A stretch of DNA of 64,000 nt from Crotophaga sulcirostris (GCA_013397455.1 VYZB01000077.1:26674-90673), one strand, 5' to 3'; positions 26,475-39,700 are shown, counted from the stretch's first letter. The notes: a model not told the origin generated them from the sequence alone. Translations and numbers: made by a program.

Positions 26475-28322
26475 CCTAGAGCATAAACCTTAGGGTTATC
26501 AGCCTGCTAATGTAACTTACCATTTCAGGTTCTGTTTCTGAGTCTCTGTTACTGTCTTCCCCATCCCTTTTCCCTCCCATCACATTATGTGCTGAAGCGT
26601 GACTGTGTGAAATGTTAAGGTAAAGCCTGCGTTTCAAAACTAATTCTTCCTGAGGTAAGAGTTTTTCCTCTCTTTTACAGCCTTTCCTCCAGAGAAAGCT
26701 CTCTTGTTTATTTTATGCAACATCATCTTCTGTAAGGACCAAAAGACTTTTTACAATTCGGAAGATCAAGGAAAGGTTTCCAGCCTTTCTTCAGGACACC
26801 CGGAGGAGAATGAGAACTGCAGTCTTTAAATAATAATACCTCTCTCTTTACTTAAAGATGCTTGAAGGAAACTACATGGTTGATCTGACTGGCATCTTGT
26901 TTCTATTGTCCCTGTTCTGCCAAGGCTCTGTTTGGACTGTCTTGAGAATTTAAAATATAAACTTATAACACTGGCTCTAAAATTGTGAGTGTCGATTTTT
27001 CTTCTGTGTCTTTAAAAGAAAGATATGAATATGTTTTTCTCCATACATACATCTTCGAGCCATTCTCTACACCAACACAAGCACAAGATATAAACTTTTT
27101 CCTGATTCCAGATCTCCATATGTAGGCCTTCGCCAAAGCTTCCCTGGACTGACAACTGTTACAGCCATTGGCAATACAGCCTATGTAAACACCTGGGTGT
27201 TTACACTCTCATGCTAAATTAGATAGAGATGTTAGAGACTCATTGGGCATCTAGATGTGCAATCAGCTTGAGGGATTTATGATTCCAAACACTGTCACTC
27301 CTTGTGTTGGGTTAAAAGCTTGGTTTGCTTCTTCTTCCAACACATCATAAAAGGCTGGTGGATTGCAATGAAGTTCTTTCAGTTGCTGCTGGACTTTCAC
27401 CTCCCTGTGGTGCTACAGACGTGGAACTGCAGCCTCAGCTGCAGTTGCTGTTCTGTCAGCTGTTTGGGGAATGTTTGCATCTTTCCCTTTGCACAAAAGG
27501 ATCCTGTGAATTTCTTACAATGTGCAAGAATGGGTAGAACTCTTATGCAGTATGATATTCCTCAGAAAATGAGCTAACCACAGTTATTTTTACCTTTTTT
27601 TTAATATGTATATACATAAAAGAGAGATCTGTTATCCATTTGTTGAAGTTTCCTTGTATCGTGGTCACAATTTGCTGTTAACAACAGAAAAATGAAGTCA
27701 GCTACAGCTTTTTGGTTCTCTTTCAAATCCAAAGAATAAAGAATTTATGATGCTATTCTGGAATCAGCCTTAAACATACATTCTTGGACTTTTTTAAAAG
27801 AATTCTTTATTCCAAAAATAACTCCATATTCCAAAATTTTTGATTCAGTATGTGCTGCTCATATTAAAAGCTTAAACAGCTTTTAAAAGCTTAAGCTCTG
27901 CATATATCCTTTGTTTCAGAAAGGTATTGTGCAGCTTTCATTGTCTCTGTAACTAATAGGTTGATTAAAACAAAACTTGACAAGGTAGAGTCTTAAAATA
28001 TTATTCATGGTATAATGACTTTAAAATCAAATTCAGATTTGATATAAGCAGATGCACCACTAAATTTTTTGTAACAATGACTCATACCAGATCTGGTTCT
28101 TTTTTAGAAACTGAAATCTTGATGCCTCCATTACTGAAGCATCGGCAAATTTTGTTTCCTCTAACTTTTAGTAGCTTCTTCTTCTGTGTTTTAGAATTGT
28201 CTAAAATTCAACACAATGTAAGTGTGCTCAGCTTCTTAAGGCACCAGATCTGGACAAAGAGCATCTGGCCTCATGTGGTACAGACTTCCTGTGAGACCTT
28301 TGTCTCTGGAGCTATTTGTATT

Positions 28323-28352
28323 ATAAAAAAAAAAAAAAAAAATCAAAAAAGC
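28323..28352. repeat. Poly-A tract
   Basis: About 18 consecutive A with an A-rich continuation (TCAAAAAAGCC). No retrocopy or SINE body is recognisable upstream of it. Confidence 0.6.
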
Positions 28353-29676
28353 CACAACAAAACCAAACTGAAAATCTAAGCAATATGTCCTTCTACTTTT
28401 ACTGCCTCTGCTCTAGGGTGCAATCCAGACCTCTAGTTGGTGTCTACGCTTGTGACAAGGTGTCTGGGAGAGTTACACAGTTTGAAGCATATGCTTTCAC
28501 AGTACCTTTCTGAACAGCAGTCCAACTTAAACATCTGTGTTAGGAAGCTGGCTTCACCATGCATTCAACAAAGATAGATATTCCTTCATAGTGTTTCCCT
28601 CCACTGATTTCATTTAAATAGCTGAAGTGAGATAGAAAAAATACAGTCTGTGAACTGGCAATCCAAAAGTCTCTCTCCACCTGCAGAAAAGCCAGACAGA
28701 GCTGGGCCAGAAGAACTAGTGATGGGGCTTCTCTGTACACCTTCTTCTCTGTTTCATTTGGACTCCAGAGCCTGAAATTCTATCCCCTTCACCAAACCTG
28801 TGCTATGCACCTAAATACATTCATTCCAAGTGGTCAGCACTTGCTAACTGCAGACACAGCTGGCAGAAGAGGCTATGTGGCAGGCCCTGCTCTCCATAAA
28901 GCTGCTGAGTGGCTGGCAGTCTCAGTCCTCTGCATGTTCAAACTACCTTTTGTCAAAGGAAATGCCTTTGATTTCTGCAAAGCTGGATCTGTTTTGGGCT
29001 GGTAAACAGAGAGCTTGACTCTGCAGCCTACGGTATAAAGCACATATGTAAGACAAGGGAGTTTTCCTCTCTACTTCTGAGTCTTATCAACTTCAATGCA
29101 AAGTGGGGGAGAAGGACTTTACTTTCTGTAAGGCGAAGGACTTTCTGTAAGGTGAATGCCTCAGCCAGCAGGTGACAGAACCAGCGGTCTCCTCATACCT
29201 GGTCTGGCCCCATGAACACTCTATTTTCTGCTGTGTAGAGAAATACAGGCACCACCTGCTTAAATGCTTCAAGTTAGGCAACCTTTCTGAAACAAGCCCT
29301 AAAGGAGCAATTTTCAGGATGGCATTTGTTTCTCAATAGCTAAGGCTTTTTGTCCAGTCTAAATGCAGTAGCATTCAGCTTCTGATATGGATGATCAGCT
29401 AACAAGAAACAGCAAAGACATTAACGTATGTTATCAAGTCCCTACCTTCATGATGTAACCAAATACTACTATAAAGCTAATAAAGGAAATAAGGACAGAC
29501 AGCAGCTGATGATGTTTCATGAAACAGTGAAAGGGAACACATCCCCACACAAAAATACACCAGTGGCACAAGCAGTCTGACTTGTTCCTTCCCCACATGC
29601 GCCCCAGTTCTGCCTGAAAAGCAATTTCCCTTAGAGAAGTTGTTCCTCTTTGGTTCTTCCCCCAAACAAACAAAAA

Positions 29677-30200
29677 CGAAGACTGTGCCTATAACTCTTT
29701 TTATTTAATAAATTAAGAAAATCGGTTACTATCCCCTTCAAAATAGTTCCCTTCTGCGCTGACACACAGTTGGATACAACGCTGCTAATATTCAAAGCAA
29801 TTCTACAGATCATTTTCTGAAACACTGTTGAGGATGTCCATTGTTTTTGCTTTCACTTCTTCTACCAACAAAAGGTGGGTTCCTTTGAGCACCAACTTCA
29901 TCTTTGGGATCTCTTCACTGCAAGCCTCAGCAAATAACTGAAAAGTTTCTGTCAAGGATCTCTACAAGAAACTTAACCTCAACTCACTGTTCACTCTTGC
30001 GCACCAACATTTTCCAACCCAGGGTAGGAAAATGTCTATATTTGAACATACAGCCACTTATACTGAGTGAAGTGATCGAGTTAAGCTTTGTCTCACTGTG
30101 ACAGGTCAGAACGTGTTCTATAACCATCTCTTTCTCTCCCCTCCTACTTTTGGTTCTCGAACTGTAGGGTTAGTCTTGGGTTTTTTTGTGTCGGACCTCG
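29677..30200 (-). mobile_element. Internally deleted mariner element
   Basis: Minus-strand reading ends in the C-terminus typical of another mariner lineage: VEEVKAKTMDIL, then a degenerate ENDL…NCFEY and RCIQLCVSAEGNYFEGD. Degenerate inverted ends are visible: CGAGGTCCGACAC reading inward from 30200 on the minus strand and CGAAGACTGTGCC from 29677 on the plus strand, next to TATA-like target sequence. At about 524 bp it is less than half of a full mariner. Most of the transposase, including the catalytic DDD region, is missing. Confidence 0.7.
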
Positions 30201-33200
30201 TATACCTGCCTTCACAGTACGATTTAGACAATGTCTTCAGTCATACAAAGGATCTTAAAAATAAATCAAAACTGTAATAAAGCACTGAGATTGGACCATG
30301 AAGAATGATCCTCGTTGTGTTAATTTGAAATAAATCAACAAAATTGTCATCATTTTAGTTTTAGAAATGGACTTTGCAAATATAAATAATACAGTAATAT
30401 ACATAATTATCAATTACCTGGTTTAAGCAGAAGAAATATGGAAGGGATAAATGGGGATGTTGCATAGATGTATATACATATGCTGTTATGTATTAGTTTA
30501 CACAATACACTTTTTCACGATATATTTTAAACTGTAGTAAAAAAAAATGCCCATGTAAAGCTAAGATGGAAATATCTAGGACAACTCTGCAAATTCCAAC
30601 AGATTCTTCCCACCACACTAAGCTTATCCACAGCTTAACTATTTTATGGTCCAACATTTTTAACATCACATTACATGAAGCACCATGATTGTAAATTTGA
30701 AAGAAAAACAGAAATAAAAATGCTACTGAGTGAGTTAACAGTATTGCAAGAACTCTGGCTTCTGGAATTTCCTGAGTTTTGAGTGCTTGACTTTTTGACT
30801 TGGTACTGTACCAAAACTAAAAATTTCTTTTTAAAGAAAGGAGGAAAAAAACCCCAATATTTTGTTTGGGATTTTTCTACTTGCTTTTGACTTCCTTTGC
30901 CTAAGCACAACCTTATATCTCTTTGTTTAACATAATCTAAACAGAGAGAAAAACTTAATAAGGAGGCCTCAGTAAATAATAATCTGTCATATGTCTTATT
31001 GCAGAGCACAGTGTGCTTTAGTTAGCTAGATCCACTACTTTTCATCTACTTTCTGTCTACTGCTATCTGTAATCCTCACGAATTAAGGCATGTCAATCTG
31101 CTCTCTAAACCTTAGTAAACCTCCTTACTCTCATAAAATTAAGACTTAATTAAAAAAACACCTTTAAAAACGTGATATACAAAAGTGGACCTATGGCTAT
31201 GTGAGTCTGGACAAGGTGTTTATACTTGGCGTACTTACCTTCCCTTTCACTCTTGCTTGTCTCTTCAGGCATAAGCTTTTCACAGCAAGGTCTCTGCATA
31301 TACTTCTGATTAATGCTAACATCAAGGCCACCTCGAAGATTGTCCGTAGACCATAGGTGCCATAATCTCCTCAGACTCAAGCCCTACCAGCTGTCTATCT
31401 GATCCTAGTGTCTCTGTTGACTTCAGAAATACTGAGAGGAAACGCATGCAAGTCTCAAGTAGTGTTGTCTCTTCCTCTGCTTAAAAGAAGGTCCAATGAA
31501 GACCGTTATAATGCAAGATGGGGGGGCAGGGAAAGGCAATATTATGGCCACTCTAACACTGGTCAGAGCACACCATTTGGTCTCATTAATGACAGTATCA
31601 GTGTGAACACAGCCTACATGCTTGTCATGCATGTTACAGAAAGGAGCCCCAGCTTCTGCAGCCCAACAATGTAAACTAAGAAGCAGGGTCACACCCAGAA
31701 GGGAAGGAGGATTTTTTTTGGTGTGGATTAATTGAAAACACAAAAACTGCTTGCCCTGTCCTTCTTCTTTAAATGGGTTTTTAACATTATTAAATGGCTT
31801 CTGTCAAGCTTCATGCACATACAGGGCAGACAGACAACCAAAGGAAACTATCATTGTTACTGTTGTTTCCAGGAACGTGCAAGACATTCTGTTGATCTTC
31901 TAAACTCAAATACCATAGGCTTCTCTCCTTGAACAGCATCAGAACCCTTACAGCTATGCTGAGTGATCCTTAAATGTGCTTTGCTTTACTGACACAGAAG
32001 ACATAAACCAGTCTAGAAAGTGGTCTTGGAATCAATGTTTATTGTGCAGGTCCCACACACAAAGATATGGTATGAAATACATCTGAAGCATGATGTGAGA
32101 GCAAATAGTAAATGAAAACCAGAAGACTGTGTCCAGAGGTACCAGAGCAAAGAAACACGCCAGGCTGAAAAGAAACCTTACAAGCACCACACAAAAGCTA
32201 TTCTGCATAGAGAGCCATATACAGCATATGTGCTTCTAAATCTCATCCTATTTTGAGGAATTTAATCATGGATAAGCCTTTTGCTGCCACCTGTACAGAA
32301 ATCAATGTTGCACAGAGTACTTCAGGACAGTGAAAATACGCAGGCTATCAGTCAAATCAACAGACATGAATGAAACTAGGGATCCAAACTTTTTGACAGT
32401 AAAAGTATTATCCATGTTCTCTCCCGTAGATAACAAGTTTAATTGCTCTTCAGTGACATTCATTTTAATGTGAAATACTGTTGCAACTTTGCCCTCTTGT
32501 TTATGCAGTAGAAACTTCATACAAGCATAAATGACAGGTATCAGAGAACCAGCCTGTAGCAGACCAAAGCAGTTGTTCTAAGAGCTCTTAAGAGACTGCT
32601 AGTCTGATGAGGATGCTCAATTCCATCTCACACTGAGGTCACAAACATTTTGTGTGCAAGTTTGTAAAAACCAGTGTTTTCCTGCATATCTCAGAGGCAT
32701 ACCGAAATGCAGCCCTGGAGGACCACTGACATCTGGTGGTCATTTCAGTTCTTCCCAACTATACCTGCAGCTTCCACCAGGCAATAAGGGCTAGCTGAAG
32801 TGCAGAGATCCCTGAGGTTTGGGGGAAGTAGAACCTCTCCATCAATAATTCGCCTGCTTCAGCCCACAGGGCTGACACTGTGAAGTAAACCAGCACAGCT
32901 CTGGGAAGGCAAATGTTCTCCTCTAAAACTAAAAAGAAAAAAGGAAGGAAAACGTAAAATACAAATTAATTCTAAAGAAAGCTAAGCCATACATATTGAA
33001 TTTTACCATGACTTGTTCAGATTATATTTTACATGTGGCCTGACAGAAATACAGGCCAGGGAAGCACTAAGTTACAGGCCTTACTCTGTGTTTATTAACT
33101 TAGTGGAATTTGTTGGTTACAAGTAAATGTAGACAAACTGCAATATACAACAAACTCAGTTAAAGCTGCCAGCACATGAATAGTATTGTTGGATTAAATT

Positions 33201-33459
33201 TACTCTAGAGATAATAAAGCTTTTATAAATAGAACACATTTAATTCAATAAGTTCTTGAGAACAACTGGGTCATGAAATAGAATTATATACAACTGTCTT
33301 TTTTTACAAATAAAAAAAAAAGCACTGTTTCCTAGGAAGGATGTTTCTTATTACTAAAAAAAACAATGAGATTTAGGTCTTCTTCTGCTAGAAAACTAAC
33401 ACAATATTAAATTATAAGCAGGAGTATTCAACAATTTTATCCATTTTGATATCTGCTAG
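30201..33459. other. Intergenic, nothing recognised
   Basis: AT-rich, CpG-poor DNA between the deleted mariner and the CpG-enriched block. Minus-strand AATAAA motifs occur (for example near 32037 and 33088) and could end a long GDAP1 3' UTR, but nothing else supports this. Confidence 0.5.
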
Positions 33460-33985
33460 ATGTTGAGAATGCGCAGGCAGAAACATTCTTAGTTCTCTCC
33501 TGCAAACGCGAGAGCAGATCATCTTGGCGCTCAAGAGGAATTGTTCCGAGACCACAGCCACCAACATTGGATCTACAATGGACTCAGGCCTGTTAGCCCC
33601 AGTTGTTGATACGCAAACATTTAACACTAGGTTTTGCTTGCTGCAGTTACCTACAGCTTGTAAACAAAGCTCTGAGGCTTTCAGACATTCATCAGGAACA
33701 TAAAAATCTTACTAAACTGTCATGAGAATTTTCAGCCCTTCCCCATTACTTTCTTGTTGCAAAATGATTCAAAGTCTGCTTTCAGGTTAACATGCATTTC
33801 CCATTGAAATGGGAGCTCAGTTCGAATCTCAGCATGTGTCGCGTAGTGGGAAGTAATCGAAGTAGTTTTATACACCTTTCCTACATGCTACAAGAGTGCA
33901 CCTTTGCAAAATATCTGCAGTACAAACCATCTGTCTCCAAACGGATCTGTACTTTTCGCTTACCACCAATACGTATGACACCACT
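33460..33985. other. Unassigned CpG-enriched block
   Basis: About 520 bp carry roughly 13 CpGs (for example AAACGCGAGAG at 33507 and GTGTCGCGTAG at 33837) in an otherwise CpG-poor region. The minus strand of 33412-33627 is open for about 70 codons without an ATG start, including CSRVCRRELRMFLPAHSQHL. I recognise no family in any frame. It could be a relatively young mobile fragment or a decayed retrocopy. Confidence 0.35.
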
Positions 33986-34292
33986 CCATAAGTAAACAGA
34001 TTGCTAAATTATAGTTTCACTTTCAATCTAGGCTACCTAACCAGACTGAAAGATAGTGAACTATTTAAAATTACTTTTACAAAATGCATTGTTGTGCATA
34101 AAATTCCTAGTTGGCTGTGGCACGCTGTGGGCAAACATTTCATAGAGGCACATGCAATAGCTAACAAAGCCAAGTAGTGTGCAAAAAATAGCCAGTGCTC
34201 AGAGTGGATACAAGAAAGGGTACATGGGACACTAATACGGAGACAACTGTATGGAGCCACCCCAATGAAACCAGGAAATGTGCACCAAGATA

Positions 34293-35556
34293 TTAGGTGG
34301 GTGTAAAAATAATTGCTTTTTTGCCAAACTATGATGCTTATTTTGTATTAAAATTTCATTTAACTATGCTCATGTAGTATACCATTTTAAAGCACAAAAT
34401 TCACTCCATTTATTCACGCTCATGGCTTTGTTTTCACTGTTTATCTTTTTTATATTATGCTGACAAATTAAAGATAAAAAAAAGGAAATTTGAGGAATTT
34501 TATTTTATGAGTTCAAAAGGGGATGTAAAGCAGTGGAAACTGCTAGCAACATCAACCAAGCACTTGGCCAGGGGACTATCAACATACGTGCAGCTGAACA
34601 CTGGTTCCAAACATTTTGTAACAGAAATGAGAGCCTTGAGATGAGGAGGGTCATGGGTGTCCTTCTGCAATAGACAACAACCAATAGAGGGCCATTACTG
34701 AAGCAGACCCATGCAAAACAACTCAAGAAGTTGCAGAAGAACTAAAGGTTGACCACTTAACAGTTGTTCGACATTTGCACCGAATGGGAAAATCAAAAAA
34801 GCTCTACAAATGAATGCTGCACAATCTGAATGAAAATCAAAGCCATTGTCATTACAAAGTCTGCTCTGCGCTTCTTTTGCACAACAAAAACGATCCATTT
34901 CTTGATTGCATTGTGACATGTGACAAAAAATGGATTCTATATGACAACTGAGGGCACTCTGCACAGCGACTGGACCAAGGTGAAGCACCAAAACACCTCC
35001 CCAAACCAGAGCTACATCAAAAGAAGGTTACGGTCACTGGTGGTCATCCACTACAACTTCTCAAATCCTGGTGAAACCATCAGAGCAGAGAAGTATTGCC
35101 AGGAAATCCACGAAATGCACCGAGAACTGCAATGGTTGCATCCAATGCTGGTCAGTCAAAAAGGGCCAGTTCTTCTTCGTGACAGTGCCCAACCACATGT
35201 CTCACAAATGTCTCTACAGAACTTCATGAACTGGGTTATGAAACTCCACCTCATGTAGCTTATTCATCAGACCTCTTTCCCACTGATTACATTTTCAAGC
35301 ATCTAGACAACTTCCTGCAAAAGAAAGTTTTCCACAACTAAGAAGCAGCGCAAAATGCCTTTTTTTTAAATCAGAATTTATCAGTTCCAGGGGTCCAAAA
35401 TTCTACGCTACTGGAATAAATAGACTTGTTCCTTGTTGTCAAAAAAAGTGTAGCTTCTAATGGCTCTTATTTTGATTAATATATTTTAATCTAAGTGGAG
35501 ATGCATTGCTTTGAGGTCAATGGTTAAAAACAGCAATTATTTTTGTCTCAACCTAT
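34293..35556 (+). mobile_element. Full-length mariner, Hsmar1/Galluhop-like, inactive
   Basis: Both terminal inverted repeats are present: TTAGGTGGGTGTAAAAATAA at 34293 and, on the other strand, ATAGGTTGAGACAAAAATAA from 35556. They are flanked by the TA target duplication (34291-34292 and 35557-35558). Length is 1264 bp, close to the usual 1.3 kb. The decayed transposase reads on the plus strand in pieces, such as NIRAVEHWFQTFCNRNESLE, EVAEELKVDHLTVVRHLHRM, KNDPFLDCIVTCDKKWILYD and HVAYSSDLFPTDYIFKHLDN. Stops and frameshifts interrupt it, so it cannot encode active enzyme. It sits about 830 bp past the GDAP1 stop. Confidence 0.93.
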
Positions 35557-35558
35557 TA

Positions 35559-36386
35559 GTTCGGGTTGACTCAGCCAGGGCTTGTGGCTGAGCTGGGTAC
35601 ATGCCTAAGCCAAAGGCTACCCAAAAGGCTTTCAAAAGACCAGTGTTAAGTTTTTCACTCCTATTTGTATTTCAGCAGAAGTCTAGCATCTGTTGACCAC
35701 TGATGCCTCTGGAGAATTTCACTTGTGTGGTCCACAAATCACTGATGCTCGTATGTTTCAAGTCTCTTCCTGTACTACTGCCTGAACATACAGTGACAAA
35801 AGTGGCTCCACAAGACTACTTCTAAACACATTCCTAAAGGTCCAAATGCAGATCAATAGATATTAATCAGTACAGAGACATTCACTCCCAGAGACACCAT
35901 ACGTGACAGGTAAAAAGCCTATGATCCACTTAAATCCTACTCCAAGCATTTAAAGTAAGTCCTATTTTCAGTGTATCAACAATGCTGGTTTCTGCACAGT
36001 AATGCATTTCACCCACAGTGAAAAGCTGTCACATTGCTGCAGATCTATGAATTAAAAGCATTACAATTAGGTCAGCTACTTGGTGAAGGAGACAATAGCC
36101 ACCTTAACAAAGTACTGTCACAGCCCTTATAGGTCCGCACCTGAAAAGGAAGTCTCTTTCCTTTGTTGTCCCCCCAATATGTATTTTCCATACATACCTC
36201 AGCATTGCCAATCCAATTATACAATAGCAGGAGATGATTACTGTGTGACAATGTTCTAATATACAGATATAACCTTTCTTCTACGTCTTCTATGTTTATA
36301 TTTTACTGGGGATATTTTTTGGGAGGGGGAGAGGGGGGCGGGGGGGAGCAAGGATGCCCTCCACTCACCACCAGGGACAGACAGGT
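35559..36386 (-). other. GDAP1: Probable GDAP1 3' UTR, proximal part
   Basis: About 830 bp directly follow the GDAP1 stop on the coding strand and end at the mariner. No minus-strand AATAAA is present, so either a variant signal is used or the UTR runs through or beyond the mariner. The element contains an AATAAA at 34414-34409 (minus strand). Confidence 0.5.
36321..36346 (+). other. G-run cluster (potential G-quadruplex) beside the GDAP1 stop
   Basis: Four runs of at least three G (GGGAGGGGGAGAGGGGGGCG, then GGGGGG) lie on the plus strand about 40 bp past the GDAP1 stop codon. In GDAP1 mRNA sense this is a C-rich tract early in the 3' UTR; the G-rich strand is the template strand. Confidence 0.75.
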
Positions 36387-36769
36387 CTAAAAATAATTTT
36401 GCCTGGTTCTAAATGATAATGTCATGATGGGAAACCTCTTCCGAAGACACATGAAAGCAAGATAACCCATTCCCGCCAAGATGCTAACCAGCAGGGTGGT
36501 ACCAAGAACCCTGGGTGCCCTTTTCTTGGCCACCCGGAACGCCGTTGGCAGAACGGCTGAAATTAATATGTTGTTGACATGTCCTAAAACTTGATAAAAT
36601 GCTTTTCTTTTCAGGACACGCTCATAATAGGCTTCCAAGTTGGGCCGCTTTCCGTTTCCCCAGTTTCTTCTTGCCAATCCCAGAAACTTCAGGCGATGTA
36701 ATGTGACAGCAAGTGATACGTCTGCCAGACTGAAGAAATCACCACAGAGCCAAGGCTGATTTTCATCTT
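36387..36769 (-). CDS. GDAP1: GDAP1 coding exon 6 with stop codon
   Basis: The last coding exon completes codon 210 (G|AA, Glu) and encodes residues 211-336, ending RTRQNYF-stop. The acceptor is TGCTTAG|AAGATG. It carries the C-terminal GST helix region (QPWLCGDFFSLADVSLAVTL), the conserved ARRNWGNGKRPNLEAYYERV segment, the hydrophobic/basic stretch at 274-296 and the single C-terminal membrane anchor (VLGTTLLVSILAGMGYLAFM, then CL). The anchor is followed by the basic tail RKRF, as expected for a tail-anchored outer-membrane protein. No AATAAA on the minus strand is present in the first roughly 830 bp past the stop, so the polyadenylation site is not placed. Confidence 0.96.
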
Positions 36770-39700
36770 CTAAGCAGAGATAAAACATAAAGAATTAGGA
36801 GTTAATGGAATACAAACACACGTAGAAGTCTCCATGGGCTAACAACAAGTTTAGTGCTGTTTCAAAATGCTGCCTAAAACACCACCACCACTTCACCCAA
36901 GATATGACTTTAATCAACAAATACTTTACTAATCTCGGCCCATTCTTCACACAGTATTGTAAAGTCTCATGCTCAGCAGCCTGACCTTCATTTGTTAAGG
37001 AAAGAATAGCCACATTTTAAGTTCATAAATTAAAAGCCCAATAAACGCTTATTTTCCTCAACTACATTTCTCAAATCTGAATTAAACAGGAGTGGAAAGA
37101 AGTAAGGCAGTTTAGTTTTTACCGGAGAGCTACCACTTGCCTGAAAAACTTATCATTTTGCCTGTGTGACGCAGCTCTATGGCATTCACTCAAGAACTGC
37201 TAATTTGCTGGAGACTTTAAAGTAAAAAAGAAAGAGATTAGATGACAGACATGCAGCAAACACATCAGCTCAGTGCCAAGACAGTCTCCCTACCTGTCCT
37301 TCCTTTGGGCCTCATAGACCACAAACCATGGGATCTTACACTGAGAATGAGAAGTGATGGATATTCACACTGCCCACCAGGAGCACAGATGGAGTCCCCA
37401 GGCTCCCCCTCCCATCAAAGGAAAAAGGTGAATCTTCCTGGGATGGCTCAGAGCAGGCACTACCAGACAGCATCACACCTCTAACTTCAGTCATCTGAAC
37501 CACCACCACCTGAAAGGGCTTATACCTGTACTGACTACACCAATAGCTTTTGAAACCCAGGATATGAAATTTGGTAGTTAGCATAGCTGCCAGCATGAGT
37601 GCTCTGCTCTAGTCTAGATCTCAAACAGGATTATGCCATTCCCTCGCCATTTGCAAACTTTTGCAGTTCCTTCTACACAAAAGGTGTGTAAAACCACTGC
37701 CATGAACATTCAGCAGCACCTCTGTAGAAACAGACAAATCCTGTGATGTCCCTTTGAACTCATTTGCCACCAGAGGAAAGTAGCAGTTTGATACACAGGT
37801 GGTACCAGACCATTTCGACCAGTTATGCAGGTCTGGAAAAAAGGCCTCTGCAGAGAATGAGTACATCCCTGTGTTGCTGGAAGTATACTTGGGGATTCAT
37901 CCAGTGCATTAAGTAAGTAAGATAATGGAAAGGAAGACCAAGGAAGATAATGTCTATGAAAGAAAGATGCCTGCAGTGGCAGCAGCAGTAACTGAATGAG
38001 AGATCTGAGCAGTAGCAAGAAAAGTAGAAGCTCAGAGGTTGACCAGGACCTGGCAGAAGCATTGTTCACAAACGCCAAAAATGTAAGTACCTCAGACAAA
38101 ATTCCAAGAGGTATGTAACAGTCTTATGTTTTACTAAATCCTGTGATCCTGTTGGTTTTCATAAGCTCATCAAAAACATACTGACTCCCTGAAAAGGCTC
38201 ATCAGCAGAGAAAGTAAAAAGGCTACTGGAATTGGTGACATACTTAATTTGTTGATCAAAATCCTACCATCCTTTGTGAGTTAAAACACTTTCTGTAACT
38301 CTTTCACTTTTGAGTCAGTAGAAAATTTAACCTAGATATTCAATTCCTACGTTAAATCTACTGTCTTGATAGTAATGGATAATTACTACAAAAGCTATTT
38401 AAAGAGCCAAATGCAAAGAGTTATTGATCTGAGCAGATGCAGCTGATACTGACTGATGCTTCAGGCAGCTCTCGGTGAAGTCAGAGGAAGGATTCCTTTT
38501 AACACCTCTGGGAGGTGGACCAGACTCTGAATAAGCAGAATAACCCCATTTAAACAAAACTCAATTTTCATTTGGGGAGATAGCCCAGAAACACTACTGG
38601 TTTTCAAGAGGGTCGGGAAGAGGGGTTGCTTAATGATTAGAACACTTAACCAGATTGCTAATTCTGCATACATCACAAATACCAGCACCGTATTTAAACA
38701 AGATCTTAATAAACCTGCATTAAACATTAATGTTACCAACATTACAGTGAATTGAGGCGTACAACTATGACAAAGAATAACATTCTGTAGTTAAGCATTT
38801 TATTTTCTTTATAAAACACTGCAAAATTGTGCAGCTAATTATAGTCACTGCCGCAAAAGAGATTAAGCACTCTCAGAAGACTTGTACTCACTGAGAACAG
38901 CAGTAACCTGAACTAGTATTTAAAACATTATTGATTCCTTCTGTGAAGTTAAATCCGTATATGCTATAAGATTCACATTTGATACATTAAAACCAGTCCT
39001 GCAATGGTGCTGTCAAGTAATTAACTCAGTTTCTCCATAAGCATCAACAGAATTTAGCAAGAATAATTCCTGACCTGGTGTTTCCTCATTTCGCCGCTGC
39101 AATTCAGTCTCAACCTGATCCAAAACTTTTTCCAGTTCATCCAGTATTTTCTTCAGATATTTTATATTATCATGATCCAGCAGTTTAGACTAAATATAGA
39201 TACAGGTTAGTGTTTTAATCATCGTACAGAGTTAATATCTTTATCAGAGAAACTTTTACTTAGATGCTACAGTGCTTATTCATAAAACGTGACTATTTTC
39301 TCCATGTAGTCAGCTGGATACCATTTGGATACTGATGCAATTCAGATAACAGAAGAAAAAGATTAGAGATGCTAGATACCATGGTTTCCCTCACCCTGCA
39401 GGGTGCTCAACATCCCAACACCAGAACAAATGTGTATTTACCTTTGGAAACAGAGGGACCAATCCAATAGTTGAGCACACGCCTGAAGTGTGTAGCTGAT
39501 TTAGGGAACTGAATCTGTTTCACCCCTTGGAGAGTTAAACCACTGCATGACATTACTGGTAATGACAGGTGAAACAAATGTTTGTATCACGACAGAAAAA
39601 AATCTGACACTAACAGGCTCATAATAAAAGAGAAGAGTACAAAGGGTTTTCTTACTTTAAGGCGCTTCTGTTTTGCTATGTAGGCATCTTGAAGGTCCGG

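Larger units (their letters stand above)
21951..29676. other. Intergenic, nothing recognised
   Basis: AT-rich DNA with small simple repeats only. The open frames here are short, overlap on opposite strands and lack domain motifs. Confidence 0.6.

Noticed and set aside
28077..28379. A 100-codon plus-strand frame ending in a lysine-rich tail
   Set aside because: The tail is a translated poly-A tract and the rest shows no family motif.
1..29000. Search for PI15/CRISPLD1 on the other side
   Set aside because: No CAP-domain exon motif was seen; these genes presumably lie outside.
33819..33830. AGTTCGAATCTC, resembling a tRNA T-loop / B box
   Set aside because: No A box at the proper distance and no cloverleaf can be folded around it.
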